24,942 bases of DNA from Welwitschia mirabilis (taxonomy: Eukaryota; Gnetophyta; Gnetopsida; Welwitschiales). The number at the start of each line of letters is the position of its first letter. Position 1 is the stretch's first letter. The position numbers were made by a program, and so were the translations under genes. Shown here in pieces: positions 1-10,946 of the stretch. The notes below the pieces were generated by a model that was not told where the DNA came from, did no database searches, and saw nothing but the letters and a program-made list of their open reading frames with translations. The stretch lies in contig JBOZIK010000001.1 of assembly GCA_051453625.1 (NCBI GenBank), positions 46,760,108-46,785,049 on the forward strand, read 5' to 3'.

Positions 1-660
1 CAAATAATATTAGATGCTAAGGTGATAACAAGGAAGAGTATGGTTGTAGTTCCAACTTGTGATTTATATGAAAATAACTATTATGTGATGAAAGATTATC
101 CTTTACTACCAACCCATAAAGAAAAGATTTATGAAGAGGTATGTGCTTTTAATTAAAGATCTTCAAACTTTAGAAATGAAAATCAAAACCAAAATCAAAA
201 TCAAAAAAATTTTCAATTTAGAATGAATGGACAACCAAATTTTTGACCTTTTGAGAATAAACTTAACAACTTTCAAGTAAATCATGCTAATTTCCAACCA
301 TTTAGAAATAGATTTGAGAATTCAAATTTCCAAGCAAGCAACTCTAATTATTAAGCAAGCATATCAAACTTACAAAACCAAAATGATCTATTTAGAAATT
401 CCATTGATGAATTAAGAAATCTTAAGAGAAAATAAATTCCAACATTAAAAATCTTATTAATGTTCTACAACAAACTATGCTTGCTAGTTAAAGACCATAA
501 GGATCACTTGGAACACAACCTTTACTAAAACGTAATAAAGTTTAGAAAAATCGCAAGGTTATAATAAGAAGTAGAAATGATACAACACCTCCTACCTAAG
601 AGGATTTAACATCTACAAATGATAAAAATAATGATAAAGAAAAAGATATTAAATTTTAGA
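1..660 (+). pseudogene. gag: gypsy gag C-terminal remnant with ruined zinc knuckle and Asn/Phe-rich tail
   Basis: Frame 1 from base 1 reads a decayed CX2CX4HX4C zinc knuckle at 58-99: the first Cys is kept, while the positions for the second Cys, the His and the last Cys all encode Tyr. After it comes a tract rich in Asn, Gln and Phe (about 165-400), typical of the nucleocapsid end of Athila/Tat gag. In-frame stops include TAA near 154 and TGA where Trp is expected near 245. In an intact element this part binds and packages the genomic RNA. The N-terminal capsid region is outside the window. The region after about 450 is too decayed for domain assignment. Confidence 0.7.
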
Positions 661-1019
661 AAATCATTCTTTCCCTTCTCCTTTAAATGATAATAAGAAA
701 AATCCTTCCCATGAAAAAGGTAAGAAACCTGCTACCTCTTGGCTTAATAGATTGAACGCTAATCCTAAATTTGATTAACATCTTAAAGCCTTAATGTAAA
801 ATGTAAGCATCAATTTACCATTTTAGAAACTTTTTCAAGAGAATCATAAATATTCTAAGTTGTAGAAAGGTCTGATTAGGAGGAAATAAAAATAAACTAT
901 ATCTAATAAATCCTTCTTAGACTAATTTATAACTAACTTAGTCTTAGAAAAATGTCCAAAGTTTAAGGGTCTAAGGGTAGCAATGGTTAGTATGACCTTA
1001 GAAAGGAAACAAAAAAATA

Positions 1020-1404
1020 AAGAAAGTCTTGATTGATATAGGAGCAAGTGTTAATATTATCCTTTGCACATTTGTCAATGACTTGGGTTAGAAAGTAGAA
1101 TTGAGCCTATAAGAATTGTCTTAGAATTAGCAGATACATCATAAAGAAATCTTTAGATATGATTAAAGAATTAGTAATTCAAATAGAAAAACCATTTTAT
1201 TCTATAGATTTACTTGTAATTGAAGTTGAGCATAATAGTAGTTATCCATTACTTCTAGGTATAACTTGTTATGTAATAGCCCATTATATTATTGATACCA
1301 AAATGGGAACAATGGCATGTCACTTAGGAAATAAGAAGACTACAATAAGAGTATCTAATTCAACTAAAAAAGACTTAGATTATGACTTGAATGTTGAAGA
1401 AGAG
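1020..1404 (+). pseudogene. gypsy aspartic protease remnant
   Basis: The reading around 1026-1060 is V-L-I-D-I-G-A-S-V-N-I, matching the retropepsin D-[ST]-G-A-S box, with Ile (codon 1038-1040) in place of the catalytic-loop Ser/Thr. A frameshift follows. From about 1159 an open stretch reads I-K-[ED]-L-V-I-Q-I, then Y-P-L-L-L-G and I-I-D-T-K-x-G-T-M. This is the flap-to-C-terminal part of plant gypsy proteases, including the LLG...A...IDT signature. The enzyme would cut the Gag-Pol polyprotein in the virus-like particle. This copy cannot, because of the changed active-site triplet, the frameshift and upstream stops. Confidence 0.8.
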
Positions 1405-1929
1405 ATTAAACCTAGTTTATTTTTACAACATCATCTATTTGAAGAAAAATATTTAGTTCTTTATAAGCTAACTTTGTTTGATGATCCACTTGAATTAGAC
1501 AACTTAAAAGATTTCAATGATGATCAACTTAATTTTGAGCATTTAGAAATTGATTATCTTAATCAAAGAAGTAGAAAAACTAAAACTGTAAATTTTGGAG
1601 AAGTCTAAGATCTAAGAAAAACTAAGATTTCTTATTTTGAGGGAGATTATCCACTACCACTATCTAGATGACAGTCTAAGATAATAGTTAATTTTGATGA
1701 AAATTTAATAGAAACTAAAAATATGAATTTAAATCTAAAACCTTTACTCAGTGGACTGAAATATATCTTCCTGTGTAACGATCAGAATAAACCTTAATAA
1801 TAAATGAGAATCTTTTCCATCAACAAGAGTCAATTTTAATCTCACTTTAAAATCTAAGGTTAATGCGTTTGCTTGATCCTATAAAGATTTAATAGCCATT
1901 GCTATCTCTATTATTCAATAAAAAATCTA
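1405..1929 (+). pseudogene. gypsy protease-to-RT linker
   Basis: An open stretch continues from the protease to 1608 and ends in an acidic, poorly conserved tail. After a stop, the segment at about 1728-1765 reads L-N-L-K-P-L-x-S-G-L-K-Y-I-F-L, corresponding to the LELKPLPxHLKYAFLG motif that precedes reverse transcriptase in Athila/Tat polyproteins. No enzymatic role is expected; this is the connector between protease and RT. Several indels and stops are present. Confidence 0.65.
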
Positions 1930-2755
1930 CCTTGAAAATAATGGAAAACTTGTTGAACAACCCCAATGTAGACTAAATCTAGCTCTTAAACAAATTGTAA
2001 AAAATGAAATCATTAAATTAATAGATGCTAGAATTATTTATGCTATAACTAATAGTGAATGGATTAGCCCTTTGACGGTAGTACCTAAAAATATAGGAAA
2101 TGAAGGATGTGTATTGATTTTAGAAAAATAAATTAAGTAATTAAGAAAGATCATTATCCTTTACCTTTCCTCAATCAGATACTTGATAGAAACCAAAGAC
2201 ATGTTGTTTATTATTTTCTTGATAGGTATAATGATTACAATCAAGTTTGTATTACTAGTGAGAACTAGGTTAAACTACTTTTACTTCACCTTTTAAAACT
2301 TTTGCTTTTAAATATCTACCTTTTGAACTTTATAATGCTTTTTATACTTTTCAATGTGTAATGATGGGTAATTTTTCTAATATACTAGAGGATTCAATAG
2401 AAATTTTTATGGTGACTTCTCAATCTATGATGAAAGCTTTGAACAAATCTTAGAAAGATTAGAAAAATTCCTTGATAGAGGCATTAATAGTGGACTACAT
2501 TTGAATTGGAAGAAAAGTTTCTTTTTAGTTGATAGTGTAATTTTCTTAGGTCACCACATTTCTAATAAAGGAATTAAGATAGACCTTAAAAAAGTTAGTA
2601 TCATTAAAAATCTAACTCCTTTAACTAATGTAAAATAAGTTTAATCCTTTCTTGGTCATTGTTGTTTTTATCATCACTTTATTTAAGATTATGAAAAAGT
2701 TTGTAAATCTCTTTATTTATTACTTGAGAAAGAAGCTAAATTTGATTGAAATGAA
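1930..2755 (+). pseudogene. gypsy reverse transcriptase remnant, catalytic loop frameshifted
   Basis: Recognisable blocks in order are: P-Q-x-R-L-N and E-I-I-K-L-I-D-A (about 1965-2030), S-E-W-I-S-P-L (2053-2075) followed by V-V-P-K (about 2080-2092), a broken fingers region around 2110-2250, the catalytic loop at 2406-2417, then the thumb with L-x-W-K-K-x-F-F (2503-2525) and F-L-G-H-x-I-S (2543-2565). The F-M-D-D loop is disrupted: F-M is readable at 2406-2411, but one base is missing around 2412, so the following DFS triplets fall in another frame. RT would copy the element RNA into DNA. Numerous further stops and indels make this copy dead. Confidence 0.85.
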
Positions 2756-3240
2756 TCTTGTCAGCTTGATTTTAATACACTTAAAGATAAAATCTCTTCT
2801 GCTCCTATTGTAACGAGACCTAATTGGAATAAAGATTTTGAGTTAATATCTAATACTGGTAATATCATCATGGGTGGGGTGCTTAGTTAAAAATATGAAA
2901 ATGATTTCAAGTTTATATCTTATTCTAGGAAAACTTTATGTAAAGCTCAAATAAATTAACTAACATAGAAAAAGAAATGTTAGTGATTATCTTTTTCCTT
3001 GATATACTTAGATATTATCTTTTAGGCTTTTATACAAATGTCTATATCGATTATGCAATAATTAAATACTTCATAATCAAGAAATATTCTGATGCTAGAT
3101 CTATTAGATTGATCCTCGTCATGCAAGAATTTAATTGAACCATTATTGATAAAGTAGAAAAGCATAATAGTATAGTCAATTATCTAACACATATTTCTTC
3201 CTATCTTGTTGATATCATGTTTAATGAAATTTTGTATAAA
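2756..3240 (+). pseudogene. gypsy RNase H remnant
   Basis: After the RT thumb the reading is F-N-T-L-K-x-K-I-S-S-A-P-I-V (2772-2812), then F-E-L at about 2838, and the segment that should be C-D-A-S-D reads S-N-T-G-N (2849-2863). Both Asp positions are Asn; the first (2852-2854) corresponds to a catalytic metal-binding Asp. The region then continues with S-R-K-T-L (2924-2938) and L-R-Y-Y-L-L-G (about 3008-3028), as in plant gypsy RNase H. The enzyme degrades the RNA strand during reverse transcription. This copy has lost active-site acids and carries several stops. Confidence 0.8.
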
Positions 3241-3389
3241 TAAATTTTTGCTATATCTTTTACTCATCCTTCTCTTAGGATGCTGATATTGTTAATGATC
3301 TTATTACCATAAAAATACCACAACATTAGACTTATAACCAAAGAAAATCCTTTCTCTATAGAATAGATGATTATGAATGGATAGAACCA

Positions 3390-4520
3390 CATCTTTATCA
3401 TAGGTGTAAAGACCAAATCATGCAAAAATGTATCCCTAAATGGAGAAAAAAATCTGGCATCCTTCATCTTTGTCATGGTAATATTTATAAAGGTCATTTT
3501 AGTGGACAAAAAATAGCTATGAAAATCCTTCACTCTGGTTATTATTGACCTACTCTTTTTTAGGATTCTTTTGATTTTGTTAGAAGGTGTAATTCTTGTT
3601 AATGTTATAGTAGTCTTATTCATTTTCATGAAATGGCCCTTAAACTTATTTTTGAATGTGAATATTTTGATTGTCAAGGAATTGATTTTATAAGACATAT
3701 TAAACCACTTTCTAATGATAAGTACTAGATTTTAGTGCCTTCTAATTACATTACTACATGTGTTGATGCTATTCCTATTTCTATGAATGATGCCTGAACT
3801 ATTCATACTTTTTTAAGAACTCATATTTTTCAATGTTTTCATTTTCCTAGGATTATCATTGGTGATTAAGAAACTCATGTTATTAATTAACTTTTTAGAA
3901 AACTTCTTTTATTGATTTAAATAGAACATAAAGTAGCTTATGCTTATCATCCACAGACTAATGATCAAGCTAAAAATGCAAATAGAGAGGTTAAGAAAAT
4001 GCTATAAGTACTTATCTCTATTGACACAAAATCTTGGGCTTCTAAGCTTAACAATATTCTTTAGGTTTATTGTACTACTTGCCATAATTCACTTGGTTTT
4101 TCACCTTATGAATTTATATATAGAAAAGTTTGTGTTTTACTTATTGATGTGTGTTATAACTCTTATCGTTCTTCTCATCAACTAAATCTTGTAGACTTTA
4201 ATGAGAATATTAAACATAGATTAGCCCAACTTGATCACCTAGATAAAAAATGTACTCATGCTATACATCATTAATTAATTCACAAATCCCAAGCTAAGAT
4301 TAAACATGATAGAAACTTACTTCATAAAAAGTTTAAACTTGGTCAACTTATCCTTTTATACAATACTAGAGTGCATCTTCTACATAACAAGTCGACCTAT
4401 AAATGGTTATGTCCTTATCTTATAGAGAAATTACATTCTAGTGGCCCTATTAAGATTTTTGACTTAGAAACTAAGGAGATTTAGAAATTTAATGGACAAA
4501 GATTGAAAAATATATGAAAA
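3390..4520 (+). pseudogene. gypsy integrase remnant, catalytic Glu replaced by Lys
   Basis: The HHCC zinc-binding domain is visible: His at 3474-3476 and 3495-3497, Cys at 3588-3590 and 3597-3599. In the core, the first catalytic Asp is in G-I-D-F (3684-3686) and the second is at 3864-3866, directly before an in-frame TAA. The residue 35 codons later, where the D-D-35-E Glu belongs, is AAA Lys (3972-3974), just after H-P-Q-T-N-D-Q. Downstream, G-F-S-P-Y-E-F-I-Y (4096-4122) and the C-terminal stretch around K-F-K-L-G-Q-L-I-L-L (4330-4359) are typical of plant Ty3/gypsy integrases. The protein would insert the cDNA into the host genome; this copy is inactive. Confidence 0.88.
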
Positions 4521-6779
4521 AATCTTTTGATGCAATCTTGAACATAGTATAAGCAATTGTTTTGGAGGTTTTCCTTAATGAGGAGGACTTCCACCCTATT
4601 GTTGTCTAAATTCTCTCTTAGATTATTCCTTTAGTGAATGTTATAATGTTATTTAATCATCTTTTAAACTTGATTTATATGTTACTTTATGAAGTTTCCA
4701 TAATTAGTATTCGTACTTGGGCATTTTATAGTGACAAGATTGGATTTACCCAATCTTAAGAAATTTCCATGTCTATGAACTTTATTTTAAATAAATATAT
4801 CTTAGTTCTTTTACTTTTTTTTCAATGGTGTAAGGTTTTTGGTTATTTAGGTATGTTCTTTTCTATCTTGCATCTTACTTATTAACCTTTGTCTTTTTAA
4901 GTGTGTGATCATGTGGGAATTATTTGGGGGAAAAAATGAGAAAACAATGACCATGATCTATTATATTTGTGCTAAAAAATACATAGTCACTATGATATCC
5001 CACCACAAAATTTTTCTAAAAGGAACCTTTGGCAGTGTTGGTATTTGTGAAAAATTCACTAGGAAGTTAGTTGACCATGCTTCATATGTCCTTGATTCTC
5101 TAACTGTGGCTGCGCTCCCCTCATTATGGAAAAGTTGTAATAAACTTTGAGGCTATGGGAGTAGTGATGTTTTTGGTATCATTAGAGCCATTTCTTATTT
5201 CCTACACTCTTAGTATTCTCATATGATCATTTTACTTTTAAGAATTTAGATGTGTTTTGGGGTGTGAATAGTGAGTTCATTTCTAAGCAGCTTTTGATCT
5301 TATCATTCATTGTTCTAAGTACTTGATCTTGGGTATCATCATAATCACTACCTTTTTTAGTGAAATTTTATGGATTTAATACATTTTGTCATGCATTTTT
5401 ACTTAGGTAGCTTTATGATGTCTTCTATAGGGGTTTGCTAGGTTAAAATTTAAGATAGGTAAGCACTCTTATTAATGTTTTTTGTGTCTATTTTAATTCT
5501 ACTTTTCCTTGGTTCTTTAATTTATTATTTCAAAGTTGTTTCTATACTTTCTCATACTCACATAGGACTTTATCATTTAGTAGTTTCCCTATTATTATTC
5601 ATGGCATATCATGTTAATTTTCTTTTAGCATTTAATTAAATAAATAGTATTGTATGCTTCTTTTTTTTTTATGAGATTCTTTTGTATTCTTTGGAGTTCT
5701 ATATTTTTTCTTGTTATTTTTTAGTTTAGGCACATTTGTTCAGTATTCTTTATTAATTTTTAACCTACTTAGTATCTTTTCATCAGCTTATTTTTCATTT
5801 ATTTTTTGTTTCTCTTATCATCCTAATTTATCACGACTCTTTATTATTCTTTTTTTCCAAAACTTTCTGATATATTTTGTCACCTTCATGATGATATCTA
5901 AGCCTAAATTTCTTGCTAATATTTTTATTTTCACAACTTTTTTCAAATCCCATCATCCACCTAGTTGTCTAAGCGATATAGTAGGATGACACTGAGATTT
6001 TTTTTAAGAGTCATCCTAGGGCTGTCGGCTGGACAACGTGACTAGATGACATTGTGATAAAATAGTAAGCTCATTCCTTTTTCCTTATTTTTCTTAATTT
6101 CTCTATTATTTTCATTCATTTTCTTGAAAGACGATAGTTCCTTAGTCCCTACTAACTTGCTGGAACTTGTCCCTACTAGATTCACTTACTGGGTTCTTAG
6201 ATTTTTATAGTTTTTCAAAAATGAAGCATCTTTTTCTCTTCCTCATTTTTTTCAATTTTTCTCTTATTTATTAGTCTTTTCACATTTTAATCATTTTTTC
6301 TAGCTCTTTGATTAGGAACTCATGGATTTGATTATCGTTGTGTATTTTAAAAGTTACAAAGAATTGTGCATTTTATGAGATAAAATCAGGTTTTTACTTT
6401 TAACACTCATTTTCTTATAAATCATAAGTTAAAATATAGTAGTCCTTTAGGTAAAATTGATTATTACAATGCATTCTATATTTCTAGTGGATTTTTTTCA
6501 TTTGAATACTCTAATTTTTCATCTTATATGGGGCCCACCTAAAATACACTTTTTATACTTTTAGCACATTTCACACTTTTTTTCACATGACTAGGTAATA
6601 CGGGATGTATGAAACTTTTGATGAGGGGAAAGACATATTTTTATTTTTTCACATTTTTAATCAATTTTTGGGAATGATTTGAGCATTTGCACAACGTATT
6701 CACTATGATCACCAGATCTCGCATGACTTATTGTGTATTTTTAATTGAGTAAGACCTACACATGTAAAACTAGATAGGA
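4521..6779. other. Non-coding T-rich spacer of the gypsy element
   Basis: Between integrase and the 3' ORF I find no recognisable protein. The + strand is strongly T-rich, with T runs around 5661, 5690-5990 and 6225-6300. Short open frames here (for example 4905-5150 and 5711-5989) have low-complexity or unrecognised products and are not called. A short inverted repeat is present (TAGGATGAC at 5982-5990 and GTCATCCTA at 6010-6018). A long spacer at this place is usual in Athila/Tat elements. Confidence 0.6.
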
Positions 6780-7980
6780 TGAGGTTGAGGTCAAAGCTAT
6801 TGAGCAAGAAGTGGATCTATTAGTACCACTAGAGGTAGAGTGTACAGAGCTGGTGCATCCCCCACCTCAACACGTGAGGTCTCTCACCATTTAGAATGCT
6901 TCTATCCATGTCGAGAGACATTTTGAGGATTGTATGAGCTGAGTGAAGCCTGAGGTAGATTAGAGGCTCATGAATTTATAGCTTTGATAAATTTTAAATG
7001 TGCATGAAGTATATTACATTTCAGAGACCGAGGATTTTTATGCTACCATGCACATAAAGCATTGCCCCGATTCTCGTGGATACCTAATAGACATGATTAT
7101 AGCCATAATTTGAAATCATAAGATTGCAGTTCTCCCAAATCACATTGTAGCACTAATAAATCTTAGTGGTATTAAGAGTATTCACATATATTCTACTGGT
7201 GGATAGAGGAGCATCATACATATGGTATAACATTAAATATACTAGTAGACTTGACTTTAGATAGGTGGGGAGTTTTGGTGATACAATTGACTCCCACTTA
7301 TCAGATTTTAAAAAAAAGTTTGATTCACAACATCAGTCCATCCTTTCATGATAATCATGCCATGATGATTCATTTACAGATTTTGACATCATTCAGGTAG
7401 AGTGAGTAGATGGAGTTATTCACATTTATATGGAAAATACTTAGGTCCATGGTGGAGGCATGACAGATGCTTTGAGATACCAAAGCCTATGGATGAGCAG
7501 TAACTTACACACATATAGACTTTAGCTCACTATTTCTAGGACATGAGTATAAATGTATCAGGAGAGGCAGAGAGACCATAGGTTCAGATCCCTGTAGTTG
7601 GTATTATATTAGAGTATATTCAGATCCTCGTGACAGAGATCACTGAGGCCATCAAAGGTTTCATTAAATGAGGTATTTCAACACTTGAGGATCTAGATAG
7701 TTGAGTAAAGGATTCAGATGATCTTGAGGAGAGTGAAGCACTCTAATAAGCAGCTAGTGGATGTACTTTAGTGCATCCTATCTATTGAGCAGAATGTGAT
7801 AGTCAATCTCCCAGAGGCAGTTCGAGTATAAGAAGATGAGATAGATTGTTCTATCTTGACATCATTAGACTTTTATTTCCCTGTGAACCCTGAGCGTCCT
7901 CCCTTTTCTCCTCCTGCACTTAAGCCTACTATCCATTCTGAGTTCATTATGAGACAACAAAAGAAGTTACTTATTTATTT
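6780..7980 (+). pseudogene. Decayed 3' ORF of the gypsy element, putative plant transposon protein type
   Basis: A long degenerate frame begins around 6779 (D-E-V-E-V-K-A-I-E-Q-E) and, through many stops, reads D-F-Y-A-T-M at about 7033-7050, then I-I-x-N-H-K-I-A-V and I-x-A-L-I-N-L-S-G (about 7095-7170). This pattern (short FYxxM block, hydrophobic segment, LxGI-like block) resembles the N-terminal half of the domain annotated in plants as putative plant transposon protein, often found 3' of pol in Athila/Tat elements. After about 7670 the reading is an acidic, possibly coiled-coil region, then a Pro-rich tail at about 7880-7930. Biochemical role unknown. Low sequence quality makes this tentative. 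Confidence 0.5.
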
Positions 7981-8496
7981 ATGTTATATTTTATATCTTC
8001 CCCTCTGTATATATTGTATAAAAGCTCATGTATATATTATTTTAAGTATCAGCATGGTGTACATTGTTAGTGTTGAATTTCATGCATATCTTTCTTTTCC
8101 CATATCATTTTTACATTTTACAATGAGAATTGTTTATATTACCCATGATCATTTTTTTAATCTACTATGTACTTCAATGGAGGCTATTTATTATCAGTGT
8201 ATTTAATGATTATCTATCTAAAAATTTCTATCATAGATTTCTATTTTTTCAAGAACTTTTTTTTCCTTATCCTGTTGTTCTCAATATCGTCTAGACGATA
8301 ACATAGATGATAGTATGACTAGTGTACCACATAGTGAAATATTCAATTTTTAATTTTTGACAATTTAGTCTACATCTATGAGGTTTATAAAATTCTTTTT
8401 GAGGTTATTTTTCGATAATCAAGTTATTTTTATTGATAGTAAAGTTGGCTTGCAATCATGACTATTTGCCTGGTTTTGTTAGGAACTGACAAGGCT
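7981..8496. other. Non-coding 3' region of the gypsy element
   Basis: No recognisable coding sequence. It is AT-rich and lies between the 3' ORF and the polypurine tract. It contains a perfect 14-base palindrome at 8286-8299 (ATCGTCTAGACGAT). Confidence 0.5.
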
Positions 8497-8506
8497 AAGT
8501 GGGGGA
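8497..8506 (+). promoter_or_regulatory. Polypurine tract (plus-strand primer) of the gypsy element
   Basis: The purine-rich run AAGTGGGGGA (with one T) sits 3 bases before a TG dinucleotide at 8510 that opens the candidate LTR. This is where plus-strand cDNA synthesis would be primed. The call rests on sequence and position only, as the matching 5' LTR is outside the window. Confidence 0.6.
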
Positions 8507-8509
8507 CTA

Positions 8510-9282
8510 TGTTGCACTGTGAACTTGTATGTATTTGATAGGGTATTTTGAGTAGTTTTTTAGGACATTAGATAGGTTTGTGCTGAATTTCGATGATAAT
8601 GGAGAGCTAAGACAAATGATATAAAAACATGCAATCTTCATTATATTTTATAGCATTTAAAGCAATTTACAATATTTCCTATCTATAGTAAAAATCTTAC
8701 AACTAATGAGACTAATGCGATACATGAAGAACTGTACAAAAGCCTATTATCTATCTAATCATCCAGATGACTGTATGGAAGATAAAATACTTAAGCAAAG
8801 GAGAATGTAAAATAGAATCAATCTGGAAGCTGATGTGAAACTCTTATGAGGCGAGATCGTCTCTTCTATCATCTTGATGATCATTAAGATGACACTAGAT
8901 ATATATTTCATCAAACTTCACCAAACTTTGGCCATTTGTCTTACACTTCTTACATGGTTGTTAAGGTTGTGCCCACGTCTATTAGTCTTGTCTGTTTGTA
9001 GAGTCTATTTTGCAAATAAATACATCCTCCATCCTTGACTCTAATTTATCTTCATTTATATTAGAAATTCTCATGACAGGAGATAGAAAGGCCAGATATC
9101 CATTCATTATTATTACAGAGAAACATCTTCCTTGGTATTGGGTTGTGCATTCTTCATTGAGGTGCTACTACTTTGTAATACGGATGTTAGTTTGAAGTTA
9201 ATTCAAAACTCTATTTCTATTTTTATATCTTTATTTTGGGCACATTTCTTATGGTTTATGTTGCTTTTGATTCTGTGACGAA
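8510..9282 (+). repeat. Start of the gypsy 3' LTR, broken by insertion of copia element A
   Basis: It begins TGTTGCACTG right after the polypurine tract and continues without coding sequence until copia LTR A starts at 9283. No CA-ending LTR terminus was identified before 9283, consistent with element A having inserted into this LTR. The partner LTR is not in the window, so the boundaries are inferred. Confidence 0.5.
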
Positions 9283-9439
9283 TGTTATATTATGTTTTGT
9301 TAATTGATATCAAACTAATGTTTTCTATGTAGTAAATTTTGTGTATCTTATGCAGAAGATGTTAAGTACTTACAAGTTACATGCTGAAGCAATGAATGTC
9401 AAAATCTGATAACTAAAAACTTGTCAATTCACTTACCCT

Positions 9440-10035
9440 CTTGAGGGATCGACTAGACTTTCAAAGGGTCAACCGCACTTGGAGCATACTCTTATAAATG
9501 AATTAAATTCAAAGGGGTCAACTAGATTTTTAATGGAGTTAACTGGATCTGTGATCTTGAGAACAGTATCCCTAAACTAAATAATAAGGGATTGACTAGA
9601 CCTTTGATGGGGTCAACCAGATTTATAGGCTAAGAATAGTATTCCTAAACTGATGTTAAGGGGTCAACTGAACCTATGATGGGGTCAACCAGATCTATAA
9701 ATCTTAGAACAATATTCCTAAAGTGATTATTAAGGGATCAACTAGACCTTTAAAGGGGTCGACTGGACCTGAGCACTGTGTAGGTAATATCCCTGAGTTA
9801 ATTATTATGGGATCAACTAAACACCTAAAGGGGTTAACTAAACTTGATGTAGGAAATTAAAATGATCTTTTATCAGGACTAGCAAATGACTAGACAGAAT
9901 TGCGAGCGACCATATGGGGATGGATTATATGCAAAGCTGTAAGAAACTGAGGTGACTGAAAACTTCACTCAGGCAACCTTTGTAAGTAACGGCATTAGAT
10001 GGGATCGACCGGACTTTTGACAAGTCAACTGGTTA
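9440..10035 (+). repeat. Dispersed GGGTCRACY motif array in LTR A
   Basis: About 14 copies of a motif around GGGGTCGACTGGAC occur at irregular spacing, for example near 9443, 9514, 9610, 9659, 9754, 9829 and 9997. Many copies read GTCAAC, as expected from C-to-T decay of a GTCGAC core. The array lies in U3, upstream of the TATA region, so an enhancer-like role is possible. This role is inferred. Confidence 0.8.
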
Positions 10036-10449
10036 AAACAGAACTAAAATTTTCTTTCATTTTTTATCCATTATGTCTCCATTAGATAGTTATTTTCTAG
10101 CTATTTATAGCTATTGAAAGTGAATTTTCAAATGTAATAAACCCTAAAAACCTTCCAATACAAATAGCTAAGAGAGAAAAGACAAAAGAAGCTTTTTTAA
10201 ATCTTTTGGACTCTTAATCAAAGGACTAAATATTATGATATTTACTGTAGCATCTTGGTTTTGTACTCTTAACCAAGGAAGATCTATCATATGTATTATC
10301 TGTACATTCAAGTTTAGATCTAGTGCTTTATTTGTTATATTATCTATAAGAAAAGAAATTCACCAAAACTATTGTACCACAGATCAAGTGATATCTATGC
10401 ATATTGACACTATTTCATCACTATCTTACTTTGTGAAAGATTGAGATTT

Positions 10450-10585
10450 AGCCTACAAAAGTCCTTTTAAAGGTTAAGAATAAGCTTGGAAAAGTTATTT
10501 AAAGGTTAAGACTAAGCTTAGAAAAGTCCACTTAAAGATTGAGACTAAGCTTGGAAATATTCATTTGTAAAGGTTATAGGTGAAC
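10450..10585 (+). repeat. Short tandem repeats in R/U5 of LTR A
   Basis: Three to four imperfect units of about 34 bp repeat the words AAAGGTTAAGACTAAGCTTG and GAAAAGTCC. The reverse complement of the same words occurs in both B LTRs at the corresponding place, so the block is a family feature. Confidence 0.75.
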
Positions 10586-10882
10586 CTGCATACCTAGAGG
10601 AGTAACAAAGATCCGAATCAAGCTTAGTAATAAGCGGATCATTGAAAGTGGAGTAGGGGATTTCTCGAATCACTATAAACCCTGCATGTGTATATTTGGT
10701 ATTTTATGCTTTCATTTAGTTTCATTACTTTAAATACTTTTAGCTTTTATTTGCATGCATGAATTTATTAGCAAATTATTTTGAACAAACATTTGATATA
10801 TCATGAGTTTGTCTAGTTTATTTTGTTTAATTTTTTAAAAGAACCTATTCATTCCCCCTCTAGGGTTCTCGATTCTATCAAT

Positions 10883-10894
10883 TAATATCAGAGA
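10883..10894 (+). promoter_or_regulatory. Primer binding site of element A (tRNA-Met type, decayed)
   Basis: TAATATCAGAGA starts two bases after the LTR end. The intact B site on the opposite strand (21905-21916) reads TGGTATCAGAGC, the standard plant copia initiator tRNA-Met complement. A differs at three positions. Confidence 0.8.
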
Positions 10895-10946
10895 TAAGTT
10901 AAGTCTTTCTTTAGATTTTAACTGATCTAGACTTTAAATCCCTATA

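Larger units (their letters stand above)
1..9282 (+). mobile_element. Degenerate Ty3/gypsy retrotransposon (Athila/Tat-like), 5' end outside window, 3' LTR interrupted
   Basis: Domain order on the + strand is gag C-terminus, aspartic protease, reverse transcriptase, RNase H, integrase, long spacer, extra 3' ORF, polypurine tract, LTR start. Protease before RT and integrase after RNase H is the Ty3/gypsy order. An extra ORF between integrase and the 3' LTR is known from Athila and Tat lineages. The reading frame is broken by many stops and indels, and several catalytic residues are replaced. The 5' LTR lies before the window, and copia element A (starting at 9283) interrupts the candidate 3' LTR. 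The gypsy assignment is firm. Athila versus Tat is inferred from the 3' ORF and is less certain. Confidence 0.88.
9283..10880 (+). repeat. 5' LTR of element A
   Basis: It begins TGTTATATTATG and ends GATTCTATCA, with the PBS following after 2 bases. The start matches the inferred LTR starts of element B (TGTTAGATTATATTTG-like, then CAATTGATGTCAAA), and the end matches B's LTR end (rc of 21919-21960). It contains a motif array (9440-10035) and a degenerate TATA region at 10157-10168, where the B LTRs have an intact TATAAATAG on their coding strand. A short tandem-repeat block lies near 10450-10585. Length is about 1598 bp, versus about 1255 bp for the B LTRs. Confidence 0.85.

Noticed and set aside
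3264-3698. 144-codon open frame on the - strand
   Set aside because: It is antisense to the gypsy integrase HHCC domain and core, whose motifs are clear on the + strand.
4905-5150. 81-codon open frame on the + strand in the gypsy spacer
   Set aside because: No recognisable domain and no homologous copy in the window; expected by chance in a long spacer.
5711-5989. 92-codon hydrophobic open frame, possible membrane protein
   Set aside because: It comes from a T-rich low-complexity tract, which gives Phe/Leu/Ile-rich products in any frame.
7856-8206. 116-codon open frame on the + strand
   Set aside because: The first part may be the Pro-rich tail of the decayed gypsy 3' ORF; the rest is low-complexity AT-rich sequence. 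Not called as a separate gene.
9278-9282. ACGAA as target duplication of element A
   Set aside because: The other end of element A is not in the window, so a duplication cannot be confirmed.
9440-10035. Repeat array considered as CRISPR
   Set aside because: Repeats are short, irregularly spaced and degenerate, lie inside LTRs and are present in collinear LTR copies.
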